The translations under genes were made by a program, and so were the position numbers. Of a stretch of DNA of 9,324 nt, positions 1 to 5,748 are shown in pieces. The notes below the pieces were generated by a model. It had not been told where the DNA came from, did not search any database, and saw only the letters and a program-made list of their open reading frames with translations. Origin of the DNA: an uncultured Alphaproteobacteria bacterium (GTDB lineage Bacteria; Pseudomonadota; Alphaproteobacteria; Reyranellales; Reyranellaceae); the NCBI GenBank assembly GCA_903929895.1, contig CAIYWM010000326.1:1-9324 (forward strand), in the 5' to 3' direction. Within the stretch, counting starts at the first letter, position 1. Each line of letters begins with the position of its first letter.

Positions 1-852
1 CGGTACCAGCACGCGCAGCCGCACCGGCTGGCCGGTCGCCATGATCATCGACGCCACCGCGAGCACGGTCGCGGCGCCGCCCATGTCCTTCTTCATCATC
101 AGCATGCCCGCGGCGGGCTTGAGATCGAGGCCGCCGGTGTCGAAGCACACGCCCTTGCCGACCAGCGTCACCTTCGGATGGCTCGCCTTGCCCCAGGTGA
201 GATCGATGAGCCGCGGCGCGCGCGTCGAGGCGCGACCGACTGCATGGATCGTCGGATAGTTCTGCTTCAGGAGATCGTCGCCCACGATCACCTTCACCCT
301 GGCCTTGTGCGCCTTGGCGAGGCCCTGCGCCGCGGCGGCCAGCTCGGCCGGGCCCATGTCGGACGACGGCGTGGTGATCAGGTCCCGCGCCATCGAGATC
401 GCCTCGATGGTGGCCGTCGCGCGCTTCCTGTCGGCATCGGCGGGCCACACGAAGCGCGGTCCCGACTTGCTCTTGGTCGCGCGGTAGCGCTCGAATTTCC
501 AGGCGCCGAGCCCGATCGCCACCGCGACGTCGGTCATGGAAACCGGTGCGGTCTCGCCTTCCAGACGCCACGTCGCGACCGGCAGTTTCGATGCGAGCGC
601 ACCGAAGTCCCACAGGGTCGGCGCGTTTGGAATCACATGCACTGCACCGGACGCCTTGCCGTCATCGCCCGGCAACACGGCCACATCTCCCGGCGATCCC
701 GCGATGCCGAGTGATTCGATCCAGGCGCGCCGCGTCGCGGACTGCGCCTTCAGCCAGGCACCCCACTGCGATTGACCCACAAACTGCACGGGCAAGGAGG
801 AAGAAGAACGGTCGACGAACGGCAGCGACATGGCCATGCTCACATTATTCAT
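1..852 (-). CDS. M17 leucyl aminopeptidase family protein, 5' part (cut by left edge)
   Basis: Cytosolic dinuclear-metal exopeptidase that removes N-terminal residues from peptides. The 284 visible codons cover the N-terminal macro-like domain (about residues 1-155) and the start of the catalytic domain. The family block NYPTIHAVGRAS lies at 199-210 and GKGVCFDTGGLDLK at 232-245. K233, D238, K245 and D256 (in MKKDMGGAA) fall at a constant offset of 37 from the E. coli PepA residues K270, D275, K282 and D293, so this half of the active site is intact. The remaining ligands (NTDAEGR motif) lie beyond the edge. ATG at 852 is chosen because an in-frame stop lies a few codons upstream. Met6 (837) and Met8 (831) are alternatives, and none has a clear Shine-Dalgarno sequence. 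The gene is divergent from the GST at 906, with 53 nt between. Family call is firm; substrate preference is unknown. Confidence 0.93.
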   Translation of the reverse strand, partial: MNNVSMAMSLPFVDRSSSSLPVQFVGQSQWGAWLKAQSATRRAWIESLGIAGSPGDVAVLPGDDGKASGAVHVIPNAPTLWDFGALASKLPVATWRLEGETAPVSMTDVAVAIGLGAWKFERYRATKSKSGPRFVWPADADRKRATATIEAISMARDLITTPSSDMGPAELAAAAQGLAKAHKARVKVIVGDDLLKQNYPTIHAVGRASTRAPRLIDLTWGKASHPKVTLVGKGVCFDTGGLDLKPAAGMLMMKKDMGGAATVLAVASMIMATGQPVRLRVLVP

Positions 853-868
853 GAAGAACGGTTAACAT

Positions 869-893
869 TGCCGGCCAAACTCGATGGCTGGCA
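869..893 (+). promoter_or_regulatory. Leader hairpin abutting the GST ribosome binding site
   Basis: TGCCGGCC (869-876) can pair with GGCTGGCA (886-893) around a 9-nt loop. The stem is 8 bp with one G-U pair in the plus-strand transcript; on the minus transcript that position would be an A-C mismatch. The 3' arm touches the Shine-Dalgarno AAGGAGG (893-899), which sits 6 nt before the ATG at 906. It could affect translation of the GST, provided transcription starts upstream of 869. The pairing is seen in the sequence; the role is inferred. It may be a chance structure in GC-rich DNA. Confidence 0.28.
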
Positions 894-905
894 AGGAGGG
901 CATGT

Positions 906-1574
906 ATGGCCGAATTCACCGTCGTGATCGGCAACAAGAACTACTCGTCGTGGTCGATGCGCGGCTGGCTGATGGCCAGGATCGCCGGCATCGAGTTCGA
1001 CGAGATTGTCGTACCGCTCGACAGGCCGGAGACGCAGGCGGCGATCCGCAAGCATTCCCCGTCGGGGCGCGTGCCGGTTTTGCTGCATCGTGGCCTCGCG
1101 GTATGGGACTCGCTCGCCATCGCCGAGTACCTGAACGACCTGAAGCCCGAGGCCGGCCTGTGGCCGCCTTCGGCCGCCGCGCGGGCCCATGCCCGTTCGA
1201 TCTCGGCAGAAATGCACTCGAGCTTTGTCGACCTGCGCGACAACATGCCGATGAACATCCGCGCCTCCTATTCCGGCAAGGGCATGACGCCGGGCGTGCG
1301 CACCGACATCGAGCGCATCACCTTCCTGTGGCGCGACTGCCGCAAGCGCTTCTCCGGCGCCTTCCAGAAGGACGAGGGATTCCTGTTCGGTGCCTTCGGC
1401 GCGGCCGATGCGATGTTTGCGCCCGTGGCAACCCGCTTCAAGACCTACAACGTCACGCTCGATAATGACGCCGACGCCTATTGCAAGGCACTGCTCACCC
1501 ATCCCGCGATGAAGGAATGGATCGACGACGCCGAGCACGAGCCCTGGCTGATCGACAAGTACGAGTTCCAGTAG
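906..1574 (+). CDS. Glutathione S-transferase family protein
   Basis: Soluble 222-residue protein of normal GST length, expected to bind glutathione and conjugate or reduce electrophiles. The N-terminal thioredoxin-fold domain (about 1-80) has the opening NKNYSSWSMRGWL at 10-22, whose serines (14, 15, 17) are candidate thiol-activating residues. SGRVPVL at 53-59 carries the cis-proline P57, and WDSLAIAEYL at 67-76 carries the D68-S69 pair that holds the gamma-glutamyl group. The helical C-terminal domain follows, with GAADAMFAPV in the usual capping region. The start is fixed by AAGGAGG at 893-899, 6 nt upstream. It stands alone on this strand, divergent from the aminopeptidase, with a hairpin 7 nt after its stop. 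The substrate cannot be told from sequence. Confidence 0.93.
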   Translation: MAEFTVVIGNKNYSSWSMRGWLMARIAGIEFDEIVVPLDRPETQAAIRKHSPSGRVPVLLHRGLAVWDSLAIAEYLNDLKPEAGLWPPSAAARAHARSISAEMHSSFVDLRDNMPMNIRASYSGKGMTPGVRTDIERITFLWRDCRKRFSGAFQKDEGFLFGAFGAADAMFAPVATRFKTYNVTLDNDADAYCKALLTHPAMKEWIDDAEHEPWLIDKYEFQ

Positions 1575-1581
1575 CGGGCAG

Positions 1582-1603
1582 GCGGGGCCAGCAAGAGCCC
1601 CGC
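1582..1603 (+). terminator. Hairpin after the first GST gene
   Basis: Perfect 7-bp inverted repeat GCGGGGC (1582-1588) / GCCCCGC (1597-1603) with an 8-nt loop, starting 7 nt past the GST stop codon. The stem is all G-C, but no T tract follows, so it may protect or define the mRNA 3' end rather than act as a classical intrinsic terminator. Confidence 0.42.
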
Positions 1604-1635
1604 GGCCAGGTCGCCGCGCTGGTCACGAATGCCCC

Positions 1636-1653
1636 AGGTCGTAGCGCCGACCT
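1636..1653. terminator. Second hairpin between the converging GST and 59-aa genes
   Basis: AGGTCG (1636-1641) and CGACCT (1648-1653) form a perfect 6-bp stem with a 6-nt loop. It lies midway in the 114-nt gap between the plus-strand GST and the minus-strand small gene, 35 nt past the stop of the latter. It could serve either transcript. No T tract is present, so the call is tentative. Confidence 0.25.
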
Positions 1654-1688
1654 CATCCAAAGCGGGGACAACCCAGCGGGGGCGCTCG

Positions 1689-1868
1689 TCAGGAATTGGG
1701 CTTGGGCAGCGTCATCGGGCTGATCCGAAGGATCTTGTAGCCCACCTGTTCCAGTTTGACCGCCTCCGCCTGGGCTTCCACCAGGCTCGAATAGCCGATG
1801 CCGATTTCAGAGTGGGTGCGCGGGTCCACCGTCCACACCATGTGCTTGCCAAATGCTTCGTTGCTCAT
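1689..1868 (-). CDS. Small protein of unknown function, 59 aa
   Basis: Reading frame of 59 codons from ATG at 1868 to TGA at 1689-1691. AAGGAG lies just 2 nt before the ATG, a strong match but closer than usual. The protein begins MSNEAFGKHMVWTVDP, has a central acidic/amphipathic stretch SSLVEAQAEAVKLEQVGYK (27-45) that looks helical, and ends ILRISPMTLPKPNS. Its composition is ordinary for a folded soluble protein and lacks the arginine excess of antisense frames in this DNA, which favours a real gene. There is no signal peptide, membrane segment or cysteine. The strand-helix-strand look suggests a small single-domain alpha/beta fold. I do not recognise the family and assign no function. 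Confidence 0.62.
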   Translation of the reverse strand: MSNEAFGKHMVWTVDPRTHSEIGIGYSSLVEAQAEAVKLEQVGYKILRISPMTLPKPNS

Positions 1869-1946
1869 TGCTCCTTGTACAGGTGTTCGGTCGTGGAGTC
1901 CGAACCTTCTTGATCCGCCTATCGGAGAACCCGCACGGGCCGGGCA

Positions 1947-2255
1947 TCACGGGCCGCAGCGAAGACCGCTGCGTTGCACCGCGCCACGCCCGAAATCCTC
2001 GACCTGCGCCGCAGCAATCGTGCGGTTCAGCAGCTCCGTAGGGTGGCCGTCGTCCTGCATGTAGAAGCGGTCGACCGGCTGCGGCGGCCGGTGCAGCGCG
2101 TTGACGTCGAGGACGGGAACACCGGAGGCGCAGAGCAACGGCACCATCGTCTCGCGCCAGCCGGTGAGATCGCCGCGCCAGGTTTCGCCGGAAAAGTAGA
2201 GCACGACGAGCCGCGCGCCGTAGTCGGCGACGAGCCGCCGGAACGGCCAGCAGAA
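1947..2255 (-). pseudogene. C-terminal remnant of an SGNH/GDSL-type hydrolase
   Basis: About 102 codons, open from near 2255 to TGA at 1947-1949, resemble the last third of an SGNH-fold esterase or acyltransferase: a strand block ADYGARLVVLYFSG, then GVPVLDVNALHRPP, then FYMQDDGHPTELLNRTIAAA. The DDGH segment matches the family's C-terminal catalytic Asp-x-x-His. The N-terminal part with the GDS nucleophile block is absent: upstream the frame runs through a hairpin into the stop of the Bug-type gene. The only start near the homologous part is GTG at 2204, without a Shine-Dalgarno sequence, which would give 85 residues. The tail after about 2010 (EDFGRGAVQRSGLRCGP) looks unrelated. A short expressed protein is possible but unlikely. 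This is the only coding trace in the 459-nt stretch 1869-2327. The rest of it (1869-1946) shows just a weak 6-bp inverted repeat at 1885-1905. Confidence 0.5.
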
Positions 2256-2272
2256 ACAACAATGCCGCGACG

Positions 2273-2297
2273 GCCGTCCTCTACAACGGAGGACGGC
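2273..2297 (-). terminator. Hairpin downstream of the Bug-type gene
   Basis: GCCGTCCTC (2273-2281) and GAGGACGGC (2289-2297) form a perfect 9-bp stem with a 7-nt loop, beginning 30 nt beyond the TGA of the binding-protein gene. On the minus strand a T-rich patch (ATTGTTGTTTCT) follows only after a 10-nt GC-rich gap, so it is an imperfect intrinsic terminator. The position and perfect stem still make it the best candidate for the end of that transcript. Confidence 0.52.
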
Positions 2298-2327
2298 GCG
2301 ACGGCTCGATGCCCGGTGGGGCCGGTC

Positions 2328-3314
2328 TCAGCCGTCCACCTTGGCGCCGCTCGCCTTGACGATGGGCGCCCAGACCGCGATCTCGCTCACGATACGGTCC
2401 TGCAGCCCCTTCGGCGGCATCGGCCAGGGATCGCTCCCGAGGGCCGCCAATTTCGCCTTCACGTCGGGATCCTCGAGCGCCTTGGTGCCGACGGCGGCCA
2501 GCTTGTCGACGATCGGCTGCGGCACGCCGGCCGGCCCGCCGAAGCCCATCCAGACCTCAACCACATAGTTCGGCACGAATTCGATGATCGCCGGCACGTC
2601 GGGCGCCGCCTTGTTGCGCGTCCGGCTGGTGACGCCGAGCGCCCGCAGCTTGCCCGCCTGCACATGCGGCCAGCAGCTCGGCATGTTGTCGAACATGATG
2701 TGCACGTTGCCGGCGAGGAGGTCCTGTATCGCCCCGGCGCTGCCCTTGTAGGGAACGTGGAGCATGTCGGTACCGGTGAGCTGCTTGAACATCTCGCCGG
2801 CCAGATGGATCGTCGTGCCTGAACCGGACGAGGCCATGTTGTACTTGCCGGGATTGGCCTTCAGCAGGGCGATCAGCTCCGGCACCGTCTTCGCGGGCAC
2901 GCTGGGATGGACCACCAGCATGTTCGGCCACACCGACATGCCGGCCATCGGCGAGAAATCCTTGGCCGAATCGTAGGGCAGCTTGGCGTAGAGCGCCGGC
3001 GCCATGCAGAACATGGAGATGGTGACGAGGCCGATCGTGTAGCCGTCGGGGGCTGCCTTGGCGATCGCGTCGGTGCCGATGGTGCCGCCGCCACCCGCCT
3101 TGTTGTCGATCAGAACCTGCTGGCCGAGAATATCGGACACCTTGGCCATTACGATGCGCGAGATGTTGTCGGTCGCGCCTGCTGGCGTATAGGGCACGAT
3201 GAACTTGATCTGCTTGTTGGGGAAAGCGTCCTGGGCGCGGACGAGGCCCGGCGCGGCGAGGGTGGCGGCGGCGCCGGCCAGCAGGGCGCGGCGACTGGTC
3301 TTGAACTCGAACAT
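2328..3314 (-). CDS. Bug/TctC-type tripartite tricarboxylate transporter substrate-binding protein
   Basis: Periplasmic solute-binding protein of 328 residues, the usual family length; such proteins capture small carboxylates or related ligands. The signal peptide is MFEFKTSRRALLAG, then an Ala-rich stretch and a likely cut after VRA (residue 27). The Arg8-Arg9 pair fits a Tat signal. The mature part shows the Bug pattern: FPNKQIKFIVPYTPAGATDN (31-50), the ligand-loop block DNKAGGGGTIGTDAIAKAAP, then DGYTIGL, and later LHVPYKGSAGA. A Met 6 codons upstream (3332) is also in frame, but GGAGGA at 3318-3323 lies 3 nt before the ATG at 3314, so this start is preferred. No TctA or TctB membrane gene is nearby. 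This is common for Bug proteins, which are often orphans, so ligand and permease partner are unknown. Confidence 0.93.
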   Translation of the reverse strand: MFEFKTSRRALLAGAAATLAAPGLVRAQDAFPNKQIKFIVPYTPAGATDNISRIVMAKVSDILGQQVLIDNKAGGGGTIGTDAIAKAAPDGYTIGLVTISMFCMAPALYAKLPYDSAKDFSPMAGMSVWPNMLVVHPSVPAKTVPELIALLKANPGKYNMASSGSGTTIHLAGEMFKQLTGTDMLHVPYKGSAGAIQDLLAGNVHIMFDNMPSCWPHVQAGKLRALGVTSRTRNKAAPDVPAIIEFVPNYVVEVWMGFGGPAGVPQPIVDKLAAVGTKALEDPDVKAKLAALGSDPWPMPPKGLQDRIVSEIAVWAPIVKASGAKVDG

Positions 3315-3378
3315 TGATCCTCCGGATGACATTTCTTGTTTGTGGCGCGGACGCTAACAGCCGGTCCGGGGGGCGTCA

Positions 3379-3403
3379 CGCGAACCGGCATCACCGGCTC
3401 GCG
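3379..3403 (-). terminator. Strong hairpin downstream of the adenylate cyclase gene
   Basis: On the minus strand CGCGAGCCGG and CCGGTTCGCG pair around the 5-nt loop TGATG. The stem has 10 pairs, one of them G-U in RNA. On the plus strand the same position would be an A-C mismatch, so the structure suits the minus-strand transcript. It starts 19 nt past the cyclase stop codon. A further perfect 10-nt palindrome (3413-3422) lies directly after the stop. No T tract follows the stem, so termination may be Rho-assisted, or the hairpin may stabilise the 3' end. Confidence 0.55.
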
Positions 3404-3422
3404 CTGCGGCCCGCGACGTCGC

Positions 3423-4805
3423 TCAGCGGGCCGTCACGTTGGAAATCGGCACCACGAAGACTTCGACCGGCTCGCCGCGACCGGGCACCTGAACCGCGCC
3501 GACAGGACGAAAGTACTTGCTGTCGGCCACAGCGAAGCCGCCCGAGTTGACGGCGGCGGCCAGCGTCTCGGCGCTGGCGACGATGGACGCATCGTGTGCC
3601 CGCGCAAGATGCTCCAGTCGGCTCGCCACGTTCACCGTGTCGCCGACGGCGCTGTATTCAAGGCGGTTGGGACTGCCGATGGCGCCCATCAGCACCGGCC
3701 CGACATGTACGCCCACGGCGATGCGCACCGCCGGCAGGCCGCGCGTGCGGCGGCCGCGATTCCAGGCCTCGACCGACCGCACCATGCCGAGGGCACAGCG
3801 CAGCGCGCGGGTCTCGTCGTCGGGCTGCGCGTCCGGCGTGCCGAAGGTCGCCATGACGCCGTCGCCGATGAATTTGTCGAGCGTGCCGCCGTGGGCGAAG
3901 ATGCACTCGGCCATGCGCTGATGGAAGACGCGCAGGAAATTGATGGTCTGCTGCGGCGGCTGTCCTTCCATCAGGCGCGTGAAGCCCACGACGTCGACGA
4001 ACAGCACGGTGGCCTTGCTCTCGCGGCCGGCCTCGAAATCGTTCTCGGCGCCGGCCAGGCGATCGACGAGGTTGGGCGAAAAGTAGCGCGCGAGATTGTT
4101 GCGCTCTCCCTCCGCCGAAAGAGTACGGCCGAGATGGGCGCGGGCCCGCCACACCGCGATGGCGATGAAGCCGGTGCATAGCGTCATAAAGATGAGCTGC
4201 TGGATGAGGAAGGCCTCAGGCGTCACGAAACCGGGACCGATCAGCCGCGCGAAGATGCCCCGTGCCACCGGCCAGAGGTCGGCCGCGCCCGCGAGATCGA
4301 TGCCGTAGGCGCGGGCCTGGTCGAGCGCGGTCCAGACGAAGCTGCCGGTCAGCGCCACCAGCGAGGCCGCGCCGGTCAGGATCACGGTGCGCACCGAATA
4401 GCTGAGGGCGCTCGCGGTGAGATAGATGACCAGGTAGAGGAACAGCGAACGACGGCCGAACACCTGCTCGAGCCACAGGCCGTTGTCGGGCGCGCCGGGA
4501 ATCGGCACGAGCGTGCCGATCGTGATCACCGTCACGTCGAGCACGGTGACGGCGAGCTGAACCGCCCGCGCGTGGGACGAGCCGCGCAGCGCATAGACGA
4601 TCCAGGCCGACGCCATCATCGTCACGCAGGCGCCGACGCCGATCCCCACGCGCGCCGGGCCGGCGGCGAACAGCAGCCAGACCGCGACGATGCCGAGCGC
4701 GATCAGCCGGAAGCGGAACGCGAAGGCGAGGCCGTTATGCTCTTCTTCCTGGAGCCGGAGTCGCAGGCGCGAGACGGCGCCATCCTGGGTGAGGGCTGAT
4801 GACAT
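3423..4805 (-). CDS. Membrane-bound class III adenylate cyclase, six predicted helices
   Basis: Converts ATP to cAMP at the inner face of the membrane. From ATG at 4805 it has 460 residues: a cytoplasmic N-terminus, about six hydrophobic helices (near 34-49, 53-73, 81-101, 120-137, 141-161, 199-219), a linker NLARYFSPNLVDRLA (237-251), and a C-terminal cyclase domain (about 262-455). Metal-binding aspartates are D271 (LFVDVVGFTRL) and D315 (KFIGDGVMATFG), with the same 44-residue spacing as in mycobacterial Rv1625c. K311 is the adenine-specifying lysine. N392 and R396 (VNVASR) are the transition-state pair. The partner adenine-site position, usually Asp or Thr, is S385. The frame is open 59 codons further upstream to 4982, but that would run over the divergent GST start. 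ATG 4805 has GCAGGA 3 nt before it. The single catalytic domain must act as a homodimer. The membrane part probably senses or regulates; its signal is unknown. Confidence 0.94.
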   Translation of the reverse strand: MSSALTQDGAVSRLRLRLQEEEHNGLAFAFRFRLIALGIVAVWLLFAAGPARVGIGVGACVTMMASAWIVYALRGSSHARAVQLAVTVLDVTVITIGTLVPIPGAPDNGLWLEQVFGRRSLFLYLVIYLTASALSYSVRTVILTGAASLVALTGSFVWTALDQARAYGIDLAGAADLWPVARGIFARLIGPGFVTPEAFLIQQLIFMTLCTGFIAIAVWRARAHLGRTLSAEGERNNLARYFSPNLVDRLAGAENDFEAGRESKATVLFVDVVGFTRLMEGQPPQQTINFLRVFHQRMAECIFAHGGTLDKFIGDGVMATFGTPDAQPDDETRALRCALGMVRSVEAWNRGRRTRGLPAVRIAVGVHVGPVLMGAIGSPNRLEYSAVGDTVNVASRLEHLARAHDASIVASAETLAAAVNSGGFAVADSKYFRPVGAVQVPGRGEPVEVFVVPISNVTAR

Positions 4806-4980
4806 GTTCCTGCGGTTTCCGAACGGGCTGAACGGCTTACGCGCTCTGCGTGTGCGCGTGAATGGAGTTTCGTTCAAAGAAGCGTGAATGACGGTGTGAG
4901 AAATTCTCGTCTCAAGCCATCGAAATGATCGTTGGCTTTGCCCTCTTGCCACCACAAAGATTGCGGCCGAAGGAGACGCC
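4806..4980. promoter_or_regulatory. Divergent control region between the cyclase and second GST genes
   Basis: These 175 nt must carry the promoters of two divergent genes. Two symmetrical elements stand out. ACGCGC (4839-4844) / GCGCGT (4854-4859), with a 9-nt spacer, would lie in the cyclase leader. A perfect 11-nt palindrome GAGAAATTCTC (4898-4908) lies inside a wider TGAGA / TCTCA inverted repeat (4897-4901 and 4910-4914), and could be a repressor or activator half-site pair. I see no convincing -35/-10 pair on either strand. The Shine-Dalgarno of the GST, AAGGAG, is at 4970-4975, 5 nt before its ATG. Confidence 0.4.
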
Positions 4981-5745
4981 ATGCTCGCTTACAGGACTCC
5001 CGCCGAGATCATCGGCCACGACGGACTGCGCATCGTGCTGGTGCGCGGCGTGCCAAGCCCCTGGAGCCAGGCCGCCAAGACGATCCTCGAGATCAAGGGA
5101 CTGGACTATGTCGCCGCTCCGCTCGATGTCGGCGCGGCCAATGAGGAGATCGTGGCCTGGTCGGGCCAGAACAGCGGACCCGTCGTCGCCTGGCGCGACG
5201 GCCCGCCGCTCAACCGCTGGCTCGACATCCTGTTGCTGGCCGAGCGCCTCGCGCCGACACCCGCCCTTCTCCCCGCCGATCCGCTGCCCCGCGCGCTGGC
5301 GATCGGCCTCGGCCACGCGATCCTGGGCGAAGGCGGCATCGCCTGGAACCGCCGCCTGCAGATGTTCTCGATGGCCACGAAGGCCGGTGTGGGCGCACGC
5401 ATGGCGCCGCTGATCGACAAATACGGCTTCGATGCCGACGACGCAGAGGCGGCGGGTGCGCGCATCGCCGCCACCCTGCACGGGCTCGCGACGCAGCTTC
5501 GTGCGCAGCAGGCACGCGGCGTGTCCTACTTCGTGGGCGAAGGGCTGAGCTGCGTCGACATCTACTGGACGTCGATCATGAGCATGATCCTGCCGCTGCC
5601 CGCCGCGCAGTGCCCGATCCGGGAATCCTCACGCCCGGCCTTCACCGCCAGCGACCCGCGGATCGTGGCGGCGCTCGACCCGATCCTGGTCGAACACCGC
5701 GACCGCATCTTCAAGGCGCACTTCCGCAACCCGATGGAGTTCTGA
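4981..5745 (+). CDS. Glutathione S-transferase-like protein with altered glutathione site
   Basis: Soluble 254-residue protein with GST architecture. The N-terminal thioredoxin-like domain (about 15-92) has VRGVPSPWSQAAK at 21-33 (candidate active-site S26 and S29), a typical helix-strand ILEIKGLDYVAAPLDV, and NSGPVVAW at 64-71 with the cis-proline P67. Where most GSTs have an acidic residue plus serine for the gamma-glutamyl group, this protein reads PLNRWLDILLLAERL (76-90), so the canonical pair is missing. The C-terminal helical region has YFVGEGLSCVDIYWTS, where SCVD is a Ser-x-x-Asp capping box. The start is supported by AAGGAG 5 nt upstream. It ends 3 nt from the stop of the convergent binding-protein gene, so neither gene has room for its own terminator. 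It could be a catalytic GST with another binding mode, or a non-catalytic homologue. Confidence 0.87.
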   Translation: MLAYRTPAEIIGHDGLRIVLVRGVPSPWSQAAKTILEIKGLDYVAAPLDVGAANEEIVAWSGQNSGPVVAWRDGPPLNRWLDILLLAERLAPTPALLPADPLPRALAIGLGHAILGEGGIAWNRRLQMFSMATKAGVGARMAPLIDKYGFDADDAEAAGARIAATLHGLATQLRAQQARGVSYFVGEGLSCVDIYWTSIMSMILPLPAAQCPIRESSRPAFTASDPRIVAALDPILVEHRDRIFKAHFRNPMEF

Positions 5746-5748
5746 GCC

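Noticed and set aside
178..714. 178-codon plus-strand frame at the left end
   Set aside because: Antisense to the aminopeptidase, whose catalytic residues align at constant spacing with E. coli PepA.
1955..1973. Perfect 7-bp inverted repeat CGCAGCG/CGCTGCG with a 5-nt loop
   Set aside because: Could be a terminator at the end of the SGNH remnant, but no T tract follows on either strand and such short GC palindromes are frequent by chance in this DNA.
1807..2262. 151-codon minus-strand frame overlapping the SGNH remnant and the start of the small gene
   Set aside because: Extremely arginine-rich and out of frame with the recognisable SGNH blocks; no ribosome binding site.
1974..2822. 282-codon plus-strand frame over the SGNH remnant and Bug gene
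   Set aside because: Arg/His-rich shadow of two minus-strand sequences with clear family motifs.
3336..4181. 281-codon plus-strand frame across the cyclase domain
   Set aside because: It mirrors the well-supported catalytic domain on the minus strand and shows no family signature or ribosome binding site.
4806..4982. 59-codon N-terminal extension of the adenylate cyclase
   Set aside because: It would reach into the divergent GST start, has no helix or domain, and a later ATG with GCAGGA upstream fits better.
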